Part shown: in pieces, positions 8,580 to 17,107 of the stretch
Position numbering within the stretch: position 1 is the first letter of the stretch
Layout: each line of letters begins with the position of its first letter
NCBI RefSeq assembly: GCF_001427305.1
Contig: NZ_LMFZ01000013.1
Coordinates: 24,437-88,436, forward strand
Direction: 5' to 3'
DNA from: Duganella sp. Root1480D1
Lineage (GTDB): Bacteria > Pseudomonadota > Gammaproteobacteria > Burkholderiales > Burkholderiaceae_D
Length of the DNA stretch: 64,000 nt
Program-made: the position numbers and the translations under genes
Notes under the pieces: model-generated
What the model saw: only the letters and a program-made list of their open reading frames with translations
Told to the model about the DNA's origin: nothing
The model's database searches: none

Positions 8580-8645
8580 GTTGTCGCACCCGGCCTCGAT
8601 CAGGACTTTGCGGGGGGAAGCAGCTGAACTGCCCTCCCCCTCGAC

Positions 8646-9230
8646 TCAGAAGCTAGCCTTCACGCCCAGGTTAAACGCGCCTTTGCGGCGGCCCTGGTCA
8701 ATATCGTTCTTGCCGAAGTGTTCGTACTCCAGCACGCCCGACACTTTCTCGGTGAAGGCGTATTCGGCGCCAACCGAGGCGTACAGCGCGTTACGGCTGC
8801 TATCGCCGTTATACGCGGAAGCCAAACCGGTGGCATTCACGTCATTCTTGTTGTGCGACACACCCAGCTTGCCGGTCAGCGCAAACTGCTGGTTGATCGG
8901 GAAGGTGCCTTTGCCGGCCAGGTAGAAGGACTTGGCTTTGCCTTCAATGCTGCCGGTGCCGGCGCCAGTGGTGTAGTTGTACGACTGTTTGCCGAAATCT
9001 ACATAACCGGCTTCCACGCCCCAGGTCTTGTCGATCTGTACGCCACCGAAGATCTTGCCACCGTATTCGGTGCTTTTCTTGTCACCATCGCTGGTGTCGT
9101 TGGGCAGGGTGTACTTGTTCGAGTTCGCCACGACGCCAGCGCCGATGTAAGGCTTCAGTTCCTGGGCCTGGACGGAGGCCGCGCCCAGGGCAACGGCCGA
9201 AGTGATGAGTGCGAGTGCGATTTTTTTCAT
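8646..9230 (-). CDS. Outer-membrane beta-barrel protein
   Basis: A 194-residue protein with a classic signal peptide ending SVQAQE (about residue 23). The mature chain is a series of alternating amphipathic strands (GKIFGGVQIDKTWGVEAGY, FALTGKLGVS, NALYASVGAEYAF) ending in a terminal phenylalanine, the usual barrel-assembly signal. Size suggests eight strands, as in the OmpA transmembrane domain or OmpX-like proteins. No periplasmic peptidoglycan-binding domain follows. Function is unknown; small barrels of this type serve in adhesion, stress protection or diffusion. The 184 bases upstream separate it from alkB and should hold its promoter. Confidence 0.8.
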   Translation of the reverse strand: MKKIALALITSAVALGAASVQAQELKPYIGAGVVANSNKYTLPNDTSDGDKKSTEYGGKIFGGVQIDKTWGVEAGYVDFGKQSYNYTTGAGTGSIEGKAKSFYLAGKGTFPINQQFALTGKLGVSHNKNDVNATGLASAYNGDSSRNALYASVGAEYAFTEKVSGVLEYEHFGKNDIDQGRRKGAFNLGVKASF

Positions 9231-9414
9231 GTTCGTGATCTTTCAGCGAGAGTAAGTCGGACTTGCTTGGGATCGCGCTTCGTCTGTGGAAGTGCGATGG
9301 AAAGCACGATAACACTGCCAAAAGTTCAAGGGGGAGACGAACTGGTAAGAATTGTGTGAATTTGTAAGCAACCTTGAATTACCAATGTTCAGCCCAAAAT
9401 GACCGAACTTGGCA

Positions 9415-10008
9415 TCAGATAAGCCTAAATGTCAGATTGATACGGGGACCGCAGGGTTTTCGCTCTTTATTGATGCCGTGCCGCCAGCAATGCTGGAGTT
9501 TGCCTGCCATCAGCAGCAGGCTGCCATCGGTCAGGTCGATCTTGACGGTTTTCGGCTGCTTTTTGTGCTTCAGGATGAAGGTGCGGCAGGCGCCAAAGCT
9601 GACCGAGGCGATGGCCGGCTGCGGGCCCAACTCCGCTTCATCGTCGCTGTGGAAGCCCATGCTGTCCTGTTCGTTGCGGTAGTAGTTCAGCAGCACGCTG
9701 TTGAAGCGCTTGCCGCTGGCGGCCTCGACGGCGCGCTTGATCTCCAGCTGGAGCGGGGTGAACGGCAACGGTTCAAAAGTGCGGCCGGAATAGGTGTAGC
9801 GCTGCTCGCCATACCAGGCACTCAGGCGCGGTTGCGCCACTTCGCGGCCGAACAGGAAGATGGTTTCCGCTTTCCACGTGGTTTCATCAAGCAAGCGTTG
9901 CATAACTTCGGCGTTATCCACAGCGAGCGGAAGTTGCTGCATGAAATACAGCTCGCCATCTTCGATCGGGATCGGTAATAACTCGGCTTCAGCAGAAAAC
10001 AGGTCCAT
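9415..10008 (-). CDS. alkB: AlkB-type 2-oxoglutarate-dependent DNA repair dioxygenase
   Basis: A 197-residue Fe(II)/2-oxoglutarate dioxygenase that oxidatively removes alkyl groups from DNA bases such as 1-methyladenine and 3-methylcytosine. The iron ligands are visible in FHSDDE (about 133-138) and in LQHCWRHGI; the 2-oxoglutarate site is RINLTFR near the C-terminus. LLNYYRNEQDSMGFHSD and FGACRTFILKHK match the ALKBH2/3-like branch rather than E. coli AlkB. A second in-frame ATG at 10020 would add four residues. The gene starts 19 bases from the divergent molybdopterin-domain gene, so the promoters overlap. Confidence 0.92.
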   Translation of the reverse strand: MDLFSAEAELLPIPIEDGELYFMQQLPLAVDNAEVMQRLLDETTWKAETIFLFGREVAQPRLSAWYGEQRYTYSGRTFEPLPFTPLQLEIKRAVEAASGKRFNSVLLNYYRNEQDSMGFHSDDEAELGPQPAIASVSFGACRTFILKHKKQPKTVKIDLTDGSLLLMAGKLQHCWRHGINKERKPCGPRINLTFRLI

Positions 10009-10026
10009 AGGCGTTATCATATAGCA

Positions 10027-10605
10027 ATGAACAAACGTCAATTCCTCGGCGCCGTGGCAGCGGCAGGCGCCCTCCCCTCGCTGGGTGCCGCTGCTTCCAA
10101 GGTTGAGCGTGGTCCCGCGCTCTTGACCGTGACCGGTGCCATTGCCAAGCCGAACCGCGGCGCTTTCGATCGCGTGGTGGACCAGATGATGCACAAGCAA
10201 GGCCTGGCTTTCGACAAAGCCTTCGCCTTTGATTTTGCCGCACTGGCCGCGCTGCCGGCGATCACGATCAAACCGACGCTGGAATATGATGGCCGGCCGC
10301 ATACCTTGTCCGGCCCACTGCTGGTGGACGTGCTGAAAGCTGCCGGCTCGCAAACTGGCGACAGCAGCAAGCTGATCCTGCGTGCAGTAGATGGCTATGC
10401 GGTGGGCGTGGCGCTGGCACTTGCCAAGGCACAGCGCTATATCGTCGCCACCCACCTGGACGGTGCCCCGATGGCGCTGGGCGGGCTCGGTCCGCTATGG
10501 GCAATCTACGATGCGGATCGCGTGCCCGACATGGCAAGCAGGCCCGTAGGCCAGCGCTTCACCACTTGCCCGTGGGCCCTGTATCACATCGAGGTTCAGG
10601 CGTAA
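10027..10605 (+). CDS. Exported molybdopterin-domain protein
   Basis: A 192-residue protein resembling a stand-alone sulfite-oxidase-type molybdopterin-binding domain. The N-terminus (MNKRQFLGAVAAAGALPS) looks like a short Tat- or Sec-type leader. Later segments match the fold's SGPLLVDVLKAAG, VDGYAVGVAL and GPLWAIYDAD stretches. The cysteine that ligates molybdenum in true sulfite oxidases is not evident at its usual place, so this may bind another ligand or be a non-catalytic relative. It is divergent from alkB and converges on a small unknown gene, with the two 3' ends overlapping by 10 bases. Confidence 0.65.
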   Translation: MNKRQFLGAVAAAGALPSLGAAASKVERGPALLTVTGAIAKPNRGAFDRVVDQMMHKQGLAFDKAFAFDFAALAALPAITIKPTLEYDGRPHTLSGPLLVDVLKAAGSQTGDSSKLILRAVDGYAVGVALALAKAQRYIVATHLDGAPMALGGLGPLWAIYDADRVPDMASRPVGQRFTTCPWALYHIEVQA

Positions 10606-10958
10606 GCTTCAGCCAGCGACATGACGCGCGGCGTGATTGCGACGCCGATGTCGCCGAAGATCTTGTTGATGATGGCCATATTGGCTTCGGCTTCGTCCGC
10701 CTTCCAGCCGTTGAACAGGTCGGTGCCGTCTTTCTGGAAGTGCAGGTCCAGCACCTTGCCGCGATCCTTGTGGGTGTAGCCGGAGCTATGGACTTGCTTG
10801 AAACCGCCCGCAGCCAGCGCTTCAAGCACGGAAGTCGGCGGATTATCCGGGTCTGTTGCCATGTACACGCCGAAAGTCTTGCCAGGCGGTTTGGCGGCAA
10901 TATCAACTTCGTAGATGCCAGGCGCCTTGGTGACAGACGTGGATTTCAAAAATAACAT
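10596..10958 (-). CDS. Unknown 120-residue cytoplasmic protein
   Basis: I do not recognise this protein. It has no signal peptide or membrane segment. It has a mixed alpha/beta composition with FGVYMATDPDNPPTSVLEAL, a charged central strand (GKVLDLHFQKDGTDLF) and a C-terminal helix. A good AGGGGAA ribosome-binding site precedes the ATG. The 3' end overlaps the convergent molybdopterin-domain gene by 10 bases. It has coding-like third-position GC, and its composition matches its neighbours. Confidence 0.6.
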   Translation of the reverse strand: MLFLKSTSVTKAPGIYEVDIAAKPPGKTFGVYMATDPDNPPTSVLEALAAGGFKQVHSSGYTHKDRGKVLDLHFQKDGTDLFNGWKADEAEANMAIINKIFGDIGVAITPRVMSLAEAYA

Positions 10959-11131
10959 AGCGTTCCCCTAGAACTGTGTGTGGCTATCCTCAAGTGGACT
11001 AGCTTATTGCTAACCGCCAATTTTGTCACCCGTCGGGGCCATCTTTTTGTTCGACCACAACACCAGCCGAAGCAAAAAGCATTACCTGCTCTTCAACTAT
11101 ACTTTTGCACTGCTGATTTGCAAGGGCAGCG

Positions 11132-11962
11132 TCAGGGCTGGCCCGCCCGTTTACGCTCGGCCAGCGCGATGGTTGGCGGCACCAGGGCCCGGTATAACTG
11201 GCCCGTCGCCGCATCCCATGCCATGACTGCATCTTGCTGTCGCAACACTGTTGCCATATCGCCCCGCGCAACCGGCCCGGTCAGTGCCGGCGCTGTGCCG
11301 AGGCGGAATGCATTTTCCATAGACTCTATCGCAAGCGGCCGCGCGAGCTCGCGCGCCACGTTCTCCGGAATGCCGGCCGCCTGGTAGGCGCGCAGGGCAG
11401 CATCGATCACAGTGACCAGGTAATTACTCGCGAACACCGCCGCCGCGTGATAAACGGTCTTGGCCGCTGGGTCGATCTGCACCGCTCTCGCGCCAATCGC
11501 TGCCAACGCCGGCAGCAGCACATCCAGCGCTTGCCGGTCGCCCTCGACGCCGCAGAAGGTGCCGGCAAAATCCGCCGCCACCGCGTCAACGTCGGCAAAG
11601 CTGCGGATCGGATGCACACTGGCGACAAAGGCGCCCGCCGCGCGTGCCGCTTGCAAACGGTCCGACGCCAGCGCACCGCTGCAATGGAACACCACCGCGC
11701 CCTGCAGCGGTGCAGCGGCGGCCAGCGCCTCGCACGCAGGCACGATCTGGTCATCGGTGACGGTGAGCATGTAGACATCGGCCGTTCGCATGACGCCGCC
11801 CACGGCGGCAGGCGTACCAGCCCCGATGAAGGCCGCGGCCTGCGCCGCACTGCCGGCCGAACGCGCCAGTACGTCCTGCACGGTGAACGCGCCGGCCCTT
11901 GAAAACAGCCGCCCCAGGACGCAGCCGACGTGGCCGCCGCCCACCACTGTCAAACCACGCAT
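11132..11962 (-). CDS. Rossmann-fold DUF2520 oxidoreductase-like protein
   Basis: A 276-residue protein built like a small NAD(P)-dependent dehydrogenase. Residues 1-20 hold the dinucleotide loop GGGHVGCVLGRLF. Then come the strand ADVYMLTVTDDQI, FHCSGALASD and SVHPIRSFAD, followed by a helical C-terminal half (DUF2520) with AAAVFASNYL. The fold resembles pyrroline-5-carboxylate and ketopantoate reductases, but the substrate is unknown. The start overlaps the stop of the DUF924 gene (TGATG), so translation is probably coupled. It is the last gene of the minus-strand operon that begins with the M24 peptidase. Confidence 0.8.
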   Translation of the reverse strand: MRGLTVVGGGHVGCVLGRLFSRAGAFTVQDVLARSAGSAAQAAAFIGAGTPAAVGGVMRTADVYMLTVTDDQIVPACEALAAAAPLQGAVVFHCSGALASDRLQAARAAGAFVASVHPIRSFADVDAVAADFAGTFCGVEGDRQALDVLLPALAAIGARAVQIDPAAKTVYHAAAVFASNYLVTVIDAALRAYQAAGIPENVARELARPLAIESMENAFRLGTAPALTGPVARGDMATVLRQQDAVMAWDAATGQLYRALVPPTIALAERKRAGQP

Positions 11963-12546
11963 CAGAAGCTCGATCCTGGCTGTTTGAGGAACTCGACTTC
12001 TTCCGGCGTCGATTCGCGGCCGAGAATGGCATTGCGATGCGGGAAGCGGCCGAAGCGGCGAATCACGTCGTAATGCTTCTTGGCGAAATCCAGCATGCCG
12101 GCATAACCCGGCGAATCCGCAGCCAGCATCTCGAACAGGTCGACGCAGCGCATCTGCATCGACAGGTTTTCCGAATGCTCAAGCGGCATGTAGGAAAACG
12201 CTCGCTGCGCTGGCGGCAGGGTCTGGTTGGCGCCCGAATCGTCCAGCGCCTTGGCTGCCTCCAGCGCCAGCTCGTCGCCGGCAAAGGCCTTCGGCGTGCC
12301 GCGATAAACATTGCGCGTGAACTGGTCCAGCACGATGATGCGGGCCAGCGTACCTTGCGTGCCCTCGTCGTCCCACTGCCGCAGGCCGCCCAGCAACCCT
12401 TGTTCAATCACATCGCCGAATTGCTGGAAAATCGCACGGTCGAATGCATCGTCCTTGCGCCACCACTCGGGGCGTTGCATATTGTGGCCCTTGGCGCCGA
12501 TCGGCAGGAACCAGAAATCGAGAACGTCTTGTGGATGAATGACCAA
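11962..12546 (-). CDS. DUF924 family protein
   Basis: A 194-residue all-helical protein. The family features are clear: an opening VLDFWFLPIGAKG, WWRKDDAFDRAI, then IIVLDQFTRNVYRGTPKAFAGD, and PLEHSENLSMQ near the middle. DUF924 proteins have a tetratricopeptide-like fold and no established reaction. No signal peptide is present. It lies 9 bases after mgtC and shares one base with the DUF2520 gene. Confidence 0.88.
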   Translation of the reverse strand: MVIHPQDVLDFWFLPIGAKGHNMQRPEWWRKDDAFDRAIFQQFGDVIEQGLLGGLRQWDDEGTQGTLARIIVLDQFTRNVYRGTPKAFAGDELALEAAKALDDSGANQTLPPAQRAFSYMPLEHSENLSMQMRCVDLFEMLAADSPGYAGMLDFAKKHYDVIRRFGRFPHRNAILGRESTPEEVEFLKQPGSSF

Positions 12547-12555
12547 ACCTGCCTC

Positions 12556-13299
12556 CTAGTTGCGTGCGTGGGTGACCTGGAAACTGTCGATGCCGTCGAA
12601 ATGCGTCATCTCCTCGGCGATGCGCGACAACGGCGATCCGCTGCGCTTACTGAGCGCCAGCGCCACGAAGCGCCACTCCAGTTTGCCCTGGTCCATGCCA
12701 ATGGTCAGCGAGCCGCCCGCGATCTGGTAGCCGCGCTCCAGTGCCATGGCGCGTAGCTGGTCTTCTTTCGGCTCGAAGCCTGGCTTGAAGCGCATGGTAA
12801 TCGCGATCGCATGGCGCGATGGCAGCCACGCCTCCAGCTTGGACAGGAAGATCATCGACATAGCGCACAAGAAGGCAAGGCCCATCGCGCCCAGGTAGAA
12901 CCCCAGGCCGACCGCCACGCCGATCACCGAGGAAGCCCAGATCGAAGCCGCCGTCGTCAGGCCTGAAATATTGAAGCCTTCGCGCATGATCACACCCGCG
13001 CCAAGGAAGCCGATACCCGTCACGATGCCCTGCACCACGCGCGTTGGATCGGTACCCACCAGCTCGGACATATGGCCGCCAAACCACAGCGACGGGTAAC
13101 CACACAGCACAGTCAGGCCGGCCGATGCCATACAGACCAGCCCATAGGTGCGCATCCCGGCCGCCCGGCCATGGTAGGAACGCTCATAGCCAACCAGCAG
13201 GCCAAGCAGGAGCGCGCCGGCGATGTTCATCAGGATCACGAGGTTGGTCGCCAGTTCGCCGGACGACCAGTAAGCACGCAGGAAATCTATGCTGGGCAT
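12556..13299 (-). CDS. MgtC/SapB family membrane protein
   Basis: A 247-residue inner-membrane protein. The first 150 residues hold four to five hydrophobic helices with the family motif GLLVGYERSYHGRAAGMRT, where the Arg-rich loop is conserved, and GIVTGIGFLGAGVIMR. A soluble C-terminal domain of about 90 residues follows. In Salmonella MgtC helps survival in low Mg2+ and in macrophages by acting on ATP synthase; environmental homologues are widespread and their role is less clear. It sits between a small unknown gene (12-base gap) and DUF924 (9-base gap). Confidence 0.88.
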   Translation of the reverse strand: MPSIDFLRAYWSSGELATNLVILMNIAGALLLGLLVGYERSYHGRAAGMRTYGLVCMASAGLTVLCGYPSLWFGGHMSELVGTDPTRVVQGIVTGIGFLGAGVIMREGFNISGLTTAASIWASSVIGVAVGLGFYLGAMGLAFLCAMSMIFLSKLEAWLPSRHAIAITMRFKPGFEPKEDQLRAMALERGYQIAGGSLTIGMDQGKLEWRFVALALSKRSGSPLSRIAEEMTHFDGIDSFQVTHARN

Positions 13300-13311
13300 A
13301 GCTGCCTCACT

Positions 13312-13575
13312 TTATGGTTTTGGTGTTTTCTTGGCTGCGAGCTGCTTTTCGAATGCTACATCGAGTTTGCTGACGCGTTTTACTTTTTGCGGGCCTTGCG
13401 CGTTGACGAAGGCAACGAAATCGTCCAGCTCCATCGGCGGGCACAGCGGCGGCTGGCCTGGCCCTTCCGTCAGGAAGAAGTGGCCGCCTCCGGTCATGGT
13501 CATCGAATAGGCCTGGTTGCCGGAGCGCTCCTTCAGGCGCGCCAGCGCGTTGGATGCTTTGGTGGAGCGGCTCAT
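13312..13575 (-). CDS. Small unknown protein, coupled to the M24 peptidase
   Basis: An 87-residue soluble protein that I do not recognise. It has a basic N-terminus, a central glycine-rich turn (TGGGHFFLTEG), a Pro-rich stretch, a DDFVAFVNAQ helix and a Lys/Pro-rich tail (KKTPKP). Its ATG overlaps the stop of the upstream aminopeptidase gene in an ATGA motif, which supports real, coupled translation. It is followed after 12 bases by mgtC. Confidence 0.65.
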   Translation of the reverse strand: MSRSTKASNALARLKERSGNQAYSMTMTGGGHFFLTEGPGQPPLCPPMELDDFVAFVNAQGPQKVKRVSKLDVAFEKQLAAKKTPKP

Positions 13576-15362
13576 ATTGCCTCCGTCCTTTCGTTCAGCC
13601 AGCGCAGCGCGTCGCCGTCGACATGTCTTGCGAGTCGTTGACGCACGGTGGCGTGGTAGTCGTTCAGCCAGCGCACTTCATCTGCGCGCAGCAGGGTTTG
13701 ATCGATGCAGCGCGTATCGATCGGGCACAGGGTCAGGGTTTCAAAGCGCAGGAATTCGCCGAACTCCGATTCCGGCGCCGGCACGTTCAGCACCAGGTTT
13801 TCGATGCGAATGCCCCACTTGCCGGGACGGTAAATGCCAGGCTCGTTGGAGGTGATCATGCCCGGCTCCATCGCGGTATGCGCGTCCGGCGGCGTGGATG
13901 GCGAAATCGACTGCGGGCCTTCGTGCACATTGAGGAAGAAGCCGACGCCATGGCCGGTGCCGTGGCCGAAATCGATGCCGGCCGCCCACAGGGGCGCGCG
14001 TGCGATCGCATCCAGCATCGGCGATTTCACGCCGCGCGGGAACTGGGCGACGGACAAGGCCATCATGCCTTTCAGGACCAGGGTGAAGTCGCGCTTATGC
14101 TCCTTGCTGATGGCACCGACCGGTACCACGCGAGTGATGTCGGTGGTGCCGCCCGTGTACTGGCCGCCCGAATCGAGCAGCAGCAGGCCATCGCCTTCAA
14201 CCACGGCGCTGCCTTCGGAGGGTGCGCGGTAGTGCATGATCGCGCCGTTGGCATTGAAGCCTGCAATGGTGCCGAAGCTTGGGCTGACGAAGCCCGGACG
14301 GCGGCGGCGCGCGTCCAGCAAGTGCTGGCCGATGGCGTACTCGGTCAGCGGCTCGCGCTTCGGATCGGCCAGGGTTTGCTCGAGCCAGCTGAAGAACTCG
14401 CACAGAGCGGCGCCGTCCTGTTCCATGGTTGCGCGCACATGGTCGGCTTCGTGCGCGGTCTTGCGGGACTTGGCGAACGTGGTCGGATTGACCGCTTCGA
14501 TGATCGTTACGTTGTCCGGCACGGACTGGCGTGTGCCGAAAGTGATGCGGCGTGGGTCCAGCAGCAGCGTGCTGCCAGCAGGGATTGAGGCCAGTGCTTG
14601 CGCTGCTTCCTCGTAGGGTTCGACGAAGACATTGTCGGCCGCCAGCAGGCCTGCCAGGCCAGGCTCGATTTTGCCGGCGCCGACGAACAGCATGGCGCGC
14701 TCCTGGTCGACCAGCGCGTGCGACAGGAAGATCGGGTTGTAATTGACGTCCGATCCGCGCAGGTTGAACAGGTAGGCGATATCGTCCAGCGTCGAAATGA
14801 CATGATGGGTCGCACCATGGCGCGCCATTTCGACCCGCAACGCTGCCAGCTTGGCAGCGCGGGTCTTGTCGGCATAAGGGCGCTGGTGCTCATAGACCGG
14901 GGCATCCGGCAAGCCGGGACGATCCGTCCACACTTCATCCAGCAAGTCGAGGTCCGTGCGCATGGCAATGCCGCGCGCCTGCAGCAGGCGGGCAATCGAC
15001 AGGCCAAGTACCGCGCCATCCACTGCCAGCACCTGGCCAGGCTTCAGGGTCTCGGCCAACCAATCCACGTACTGCAAGCTGGCGCCCGATGAAATTTTCA
15101 TCAGCTTCACGCCGGTGCCGGCCAGCTCCGCTTCCGCTTGCGTCCAATAGCGGCCGTCAGTCCAGACGCCCGCAAAATCCTGCGTGATGATGAAAGTGCC
15201 GACCGAGCCGGTAAAGTCCGACAGCCATTCCCGCCCTTGCCAGCGTGCCGGCAAGTACTCGGACAAATGGGGATCGGAGGAAGGGACCATGCAGGCATCA
15301 ATCTGATGGCGGCGCATCGCCGCGCGCATGGATTCAAGTCTGGTGCGGATTGATTCTTTCAT
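13572..15362 (-). CDS. Aminopeptidase P family (Xaa-Pro) metallopeptidase
   Basis: A 596-residue cytoplasmic M24B peptidase expected to release an N-terminal residue before proline. It has the three-domain long form: two creatinase-like N-terminal domains (residues 1-310) and the pita-bread catalytic domain. Metal ligands are visible in LLLDSGGQYTGGTTDITR (two Asp), GHGTGHGVG (His), MITSNEPGIY (Glu) and the following WGIRIEN (Glu). The start at 15362 (MKESIRTRLESMR) fits the family; an upstream ATG at 15389 would run into the divergent promoter. First gene of a five-gene minus-strand operon. Confidence 0.92.
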   Translation of the reverse strand: MKESIRTRLESMRAAMRRHQIDACMVPSSDPHLSEYLPARWQGREWLSDFTGSVGTFIITQDFAGVWTDGRYWTQAEAELAGTGVKLMKISSGASLQYVDWLAETLKPGQVLAVDGAVLGLSIARLLQARGIAMRTDLDLLDEVWTDRPGLPDAPVYEHQRPYADKTRAAKLAALRVEMARHGATHHVISTLDDIAYLFNLRGSDVNYNPIFLSHALVDQERAMLFVGAGKIEPGLAGLLAADNVFVEPYEEAAQALASIPAGSTLLLDPRRITFGTRQSVPDNVTIIEAVNPTTFAKSRKTAHEADHVRATMEQDGAALCEFFSWLEQTLADPKREPLTEYAIGQHLLDARRRRPGFVSPSFGTIAGFNANGAIMHYRAPSEGSAVVEGDGLLLLDSGGQYTGGTTDITRVVPVGAISKEHKRDFTLVLKGMMALSVAQFPRGVKSPMLDAIARAPLWAAGIDFGHGTGHGVGFFLNVHEGPQSISPSTPPDAHTAMEPGMITSNEPGIYRPGKWGIRIENLVLNVPAPESEFGEFLRFETLTLCPIDTRCIDQTLLRADEVRWLNDYHATVRQRLARHVDGDALRWLNERTEAI

Positions 15363-15420
15363 AGCGCAATCATACCCCGATTGCGCCATAATGCCTGGCT
15401 GCCGCCGCTTTCAGGCGGCA

Positions 15421-16218
15421 ATGGAGAGAGAATTGATACCTGAAGATGTACGCGCAGAAATCATGCGCCGGCTCGCGGCTGCGGAAGCCGAACACAATGT
15501 GCGCGTCCTGCTGGCCGTAGAATCGGGCAGCCGCGCCTGGGGCTTTGCCTCGCCGAACAGCGATTACGACGTGCGCTTTATTTACGCCCACCCGCGCGAC
15601 TGGTATGTCGCGGTCGACCTGGAAGAGAAGCGCGACGTCATCGAATACAAGATTGTCGATGAGATCGACATCAATGGCTGGGATATCCGCAAGGCCCTGC
15701 GCCTGTTCCGCAAGTCGAACCCTGCTTTCGTCGAGTGGCTCCAGTCACCGATACTTTACCGTTCACACGGCGGATTTGCGGACCGCGCGCGGACCCTGCT
15801 GCCTAAGGTGTACTCCTGCGAAAACGGCACCTACCATTACCGCAGCATGGCAAAGACCAACTATCGCGGCTATTTGCGCGCAGACATGGTGCCTTTGAAG
15901 AAGTATTTCTACGTGCTGCGTCCGTTGCTGGCGGTGCGCTGGCTGGAACGGTATGGCACTCCTGCCCCGATCGAATTCGACAAGCTGCTGCATTTGCTGG
16001 AAGGCGAGACGGAACTGCTGGACGCAATCGCTACGCTGCTGGAGAAGAAAAAGGCCGCGCCGGAAATGGGACTGTCCGAGCCAGTCCCATGCCTGAACCG
16101 CTTCATTGAAGCAGAACTCGCGCGGCTTGAACGGCCAGACGTGGTGCGCTTCCGAAGCAGCGACGTCAATGGCGAGCTGAATCAGCTATTCCACGCCGTG
16201 CTGGCCGAGCAAGCCTGA
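15421..16218 (+). CDS. Nucleotidyltransferase of the YcgL/DNA polymerase beta superfamily
   Basis: A 265-residue predicted nucleotidyltransferase. The catalytic signature GSRAWGF is at residues 36-42, followed by SDYDVRF at 47-53 with the two metal-binding aspartates. The long helical remainder (RKALRLFRKSNPAFVEWLQSP, KTNYRGYLR) matches the family sometimes labelled an RNA-repair-pathway DNA polymerase beta. The substrate is unknown. The start is open: ATG at 15421 (used here), a TTG at 15433 well placed behind GGAGAGAGAA, or an ATG at 15391. It diverges from the aminopeptidase P gene. Confidence 0.78.
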   Translation: MERELIPEDVRAEIMRRLAAAEAEHNVRVLLAVESGSRAWGFASPNSDYDVRFIYAHPRDWYVAVDLEEKRDVIEYKIVDEIDINGWDIRKALRLFRKSNPAFVEWLQSPILYRSHGGFADRARTLLPKVYSCENGTYHYRSMAKTNYRGYLRADMVPLKKYFYVLRPLLAVRWLERYGTPAPIEFDKLLHLLEGETELLDAIATLLEKKKAAPEMGLSEPVPCLNRFIEAELARLERPDVVRFRSSDVNGELNQLFHAVLAEQA

Positions 16219-16223
16219 TTGCG

Positions 16224-17030
16224 CTACATGCGTGGCACGCCCTCGCGGTTGACGGTAATGGTACGGCCAGGCTCAGATGAAAGCTGAGCGCGATGTTCGG
16301 TGCCGCGGAACTCGTAGGTCACATCCCAGTACTGCGGGGTGCGGCTCGGAATCGCCTCGCAACGCTGGACATTCTGGGCGTACTGGTTGCCCGTGTTGCG
16401 GCCCACATTAGAGCCGACTGCAGCACCTGCAATCGCCCCGCCAACGGTGGCGATGTCGCGGCCCGAACCGCCACCCACCTGGTGCCCCAGCACCCCGCCA
16501 ATCAAAGCGCCTGCAATGGCACCAGCAGTACCGCTGCCGCCGGAGGCTTCCACCTGCTGCCGCTCAACCCAGCAGCGCTGTTCGGGCGGCCCCACCACGG
16601 CGCGGGCGGAAGTGATCGGCGCTTCATATGTCCGTTCGCTCGGCCGCATGCGGTACTCATAACTTGGCTGGGCCACCGGCTCAGGCGCATACGCCATTTC
16701 ATCAACGCGCCGGCGCGGCGGCACGGCGCGAATCGACGAGATATTGTCGTTCAGGCCCATGCCTTCCAGCGATTCATAACTGCCGCGCCGCAAGATCCGG
16801 CATTCGCCCTCGAAATTCGGCAACGGGCAAACTTCCCAGCGGCCGCGCTCCACCACAACCGACGAAGCACGATTGTCGAACCCCGCAGTGCGCAAGTCGC
16901 TGATCGAGCGCGTGATGTTTACGGGACGTCCGCGCCAGCCTTCCCGGGGATAAAGCGTGATTTGTGCAAAGGCTTGCGCGCTGACGAGTGCGATAAGCCC
17001 CGCCAGCGCAGTTCTGATTGGAAAGTTCAT
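16224..17030 (-). CDS. Exported beta/gamma-crystallin plus glycine-zipper protein
   Basis: A 268-residue envelope protein. It has a signal peptide ending AQAFAQ (about 22), then a beta/gamma-crystallin-like domain (about 24-105) with two Greek-key half motifs (ITLYPREGWRGRPVNI and EVCPLPNFEGECRIL). A Pro-rich linker leads to a glycine-zipper segment (about 163-215: GTAGAIAGALIGGVLGHQVGGG and a second AGAAVGSNVG copy) like that of the 17-kDa surface antigen family, and a C-terminal beta domain. The zipper probably inserts in or packs against the outer membrane, and crystallin domains often bind Ca2+. Function is unknown. It converges on the nucleotidyltransferase with a 5-base gap. Confidence 0.78.
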   Translation of the reverse strand: MNFPIRTALAGLIALVSAQAFAQITLYPREGWRGRPVNITRSISDLRTAGFDNRASSVVVERGRWEVCPLPNFEGECRILRRGSYESLEGMGLNDNISSIRAVPPRRRVDEMAYAPEPVAQPSYEYRMRPSERTYEAPITSARAVVGPPEQRCWVERQQVEASGGSGTAGAIAGALIGGVLGHQVGGGSGRDIATVGGAIAGAAVGSNVGRNTGNQYAQNVQRCEAIPSRTPQYWDVTYEFRGTEHRAQLSSEPGRTITVNREGVPRM

Positions 17031-17107
17031 GATGTCCTCCGATACAGATCAGGTGCGCCCAGCATGCCGCGGCAATGTGGGCTGGTCTGTTCGGGAACGC
17101 GCGTTAC

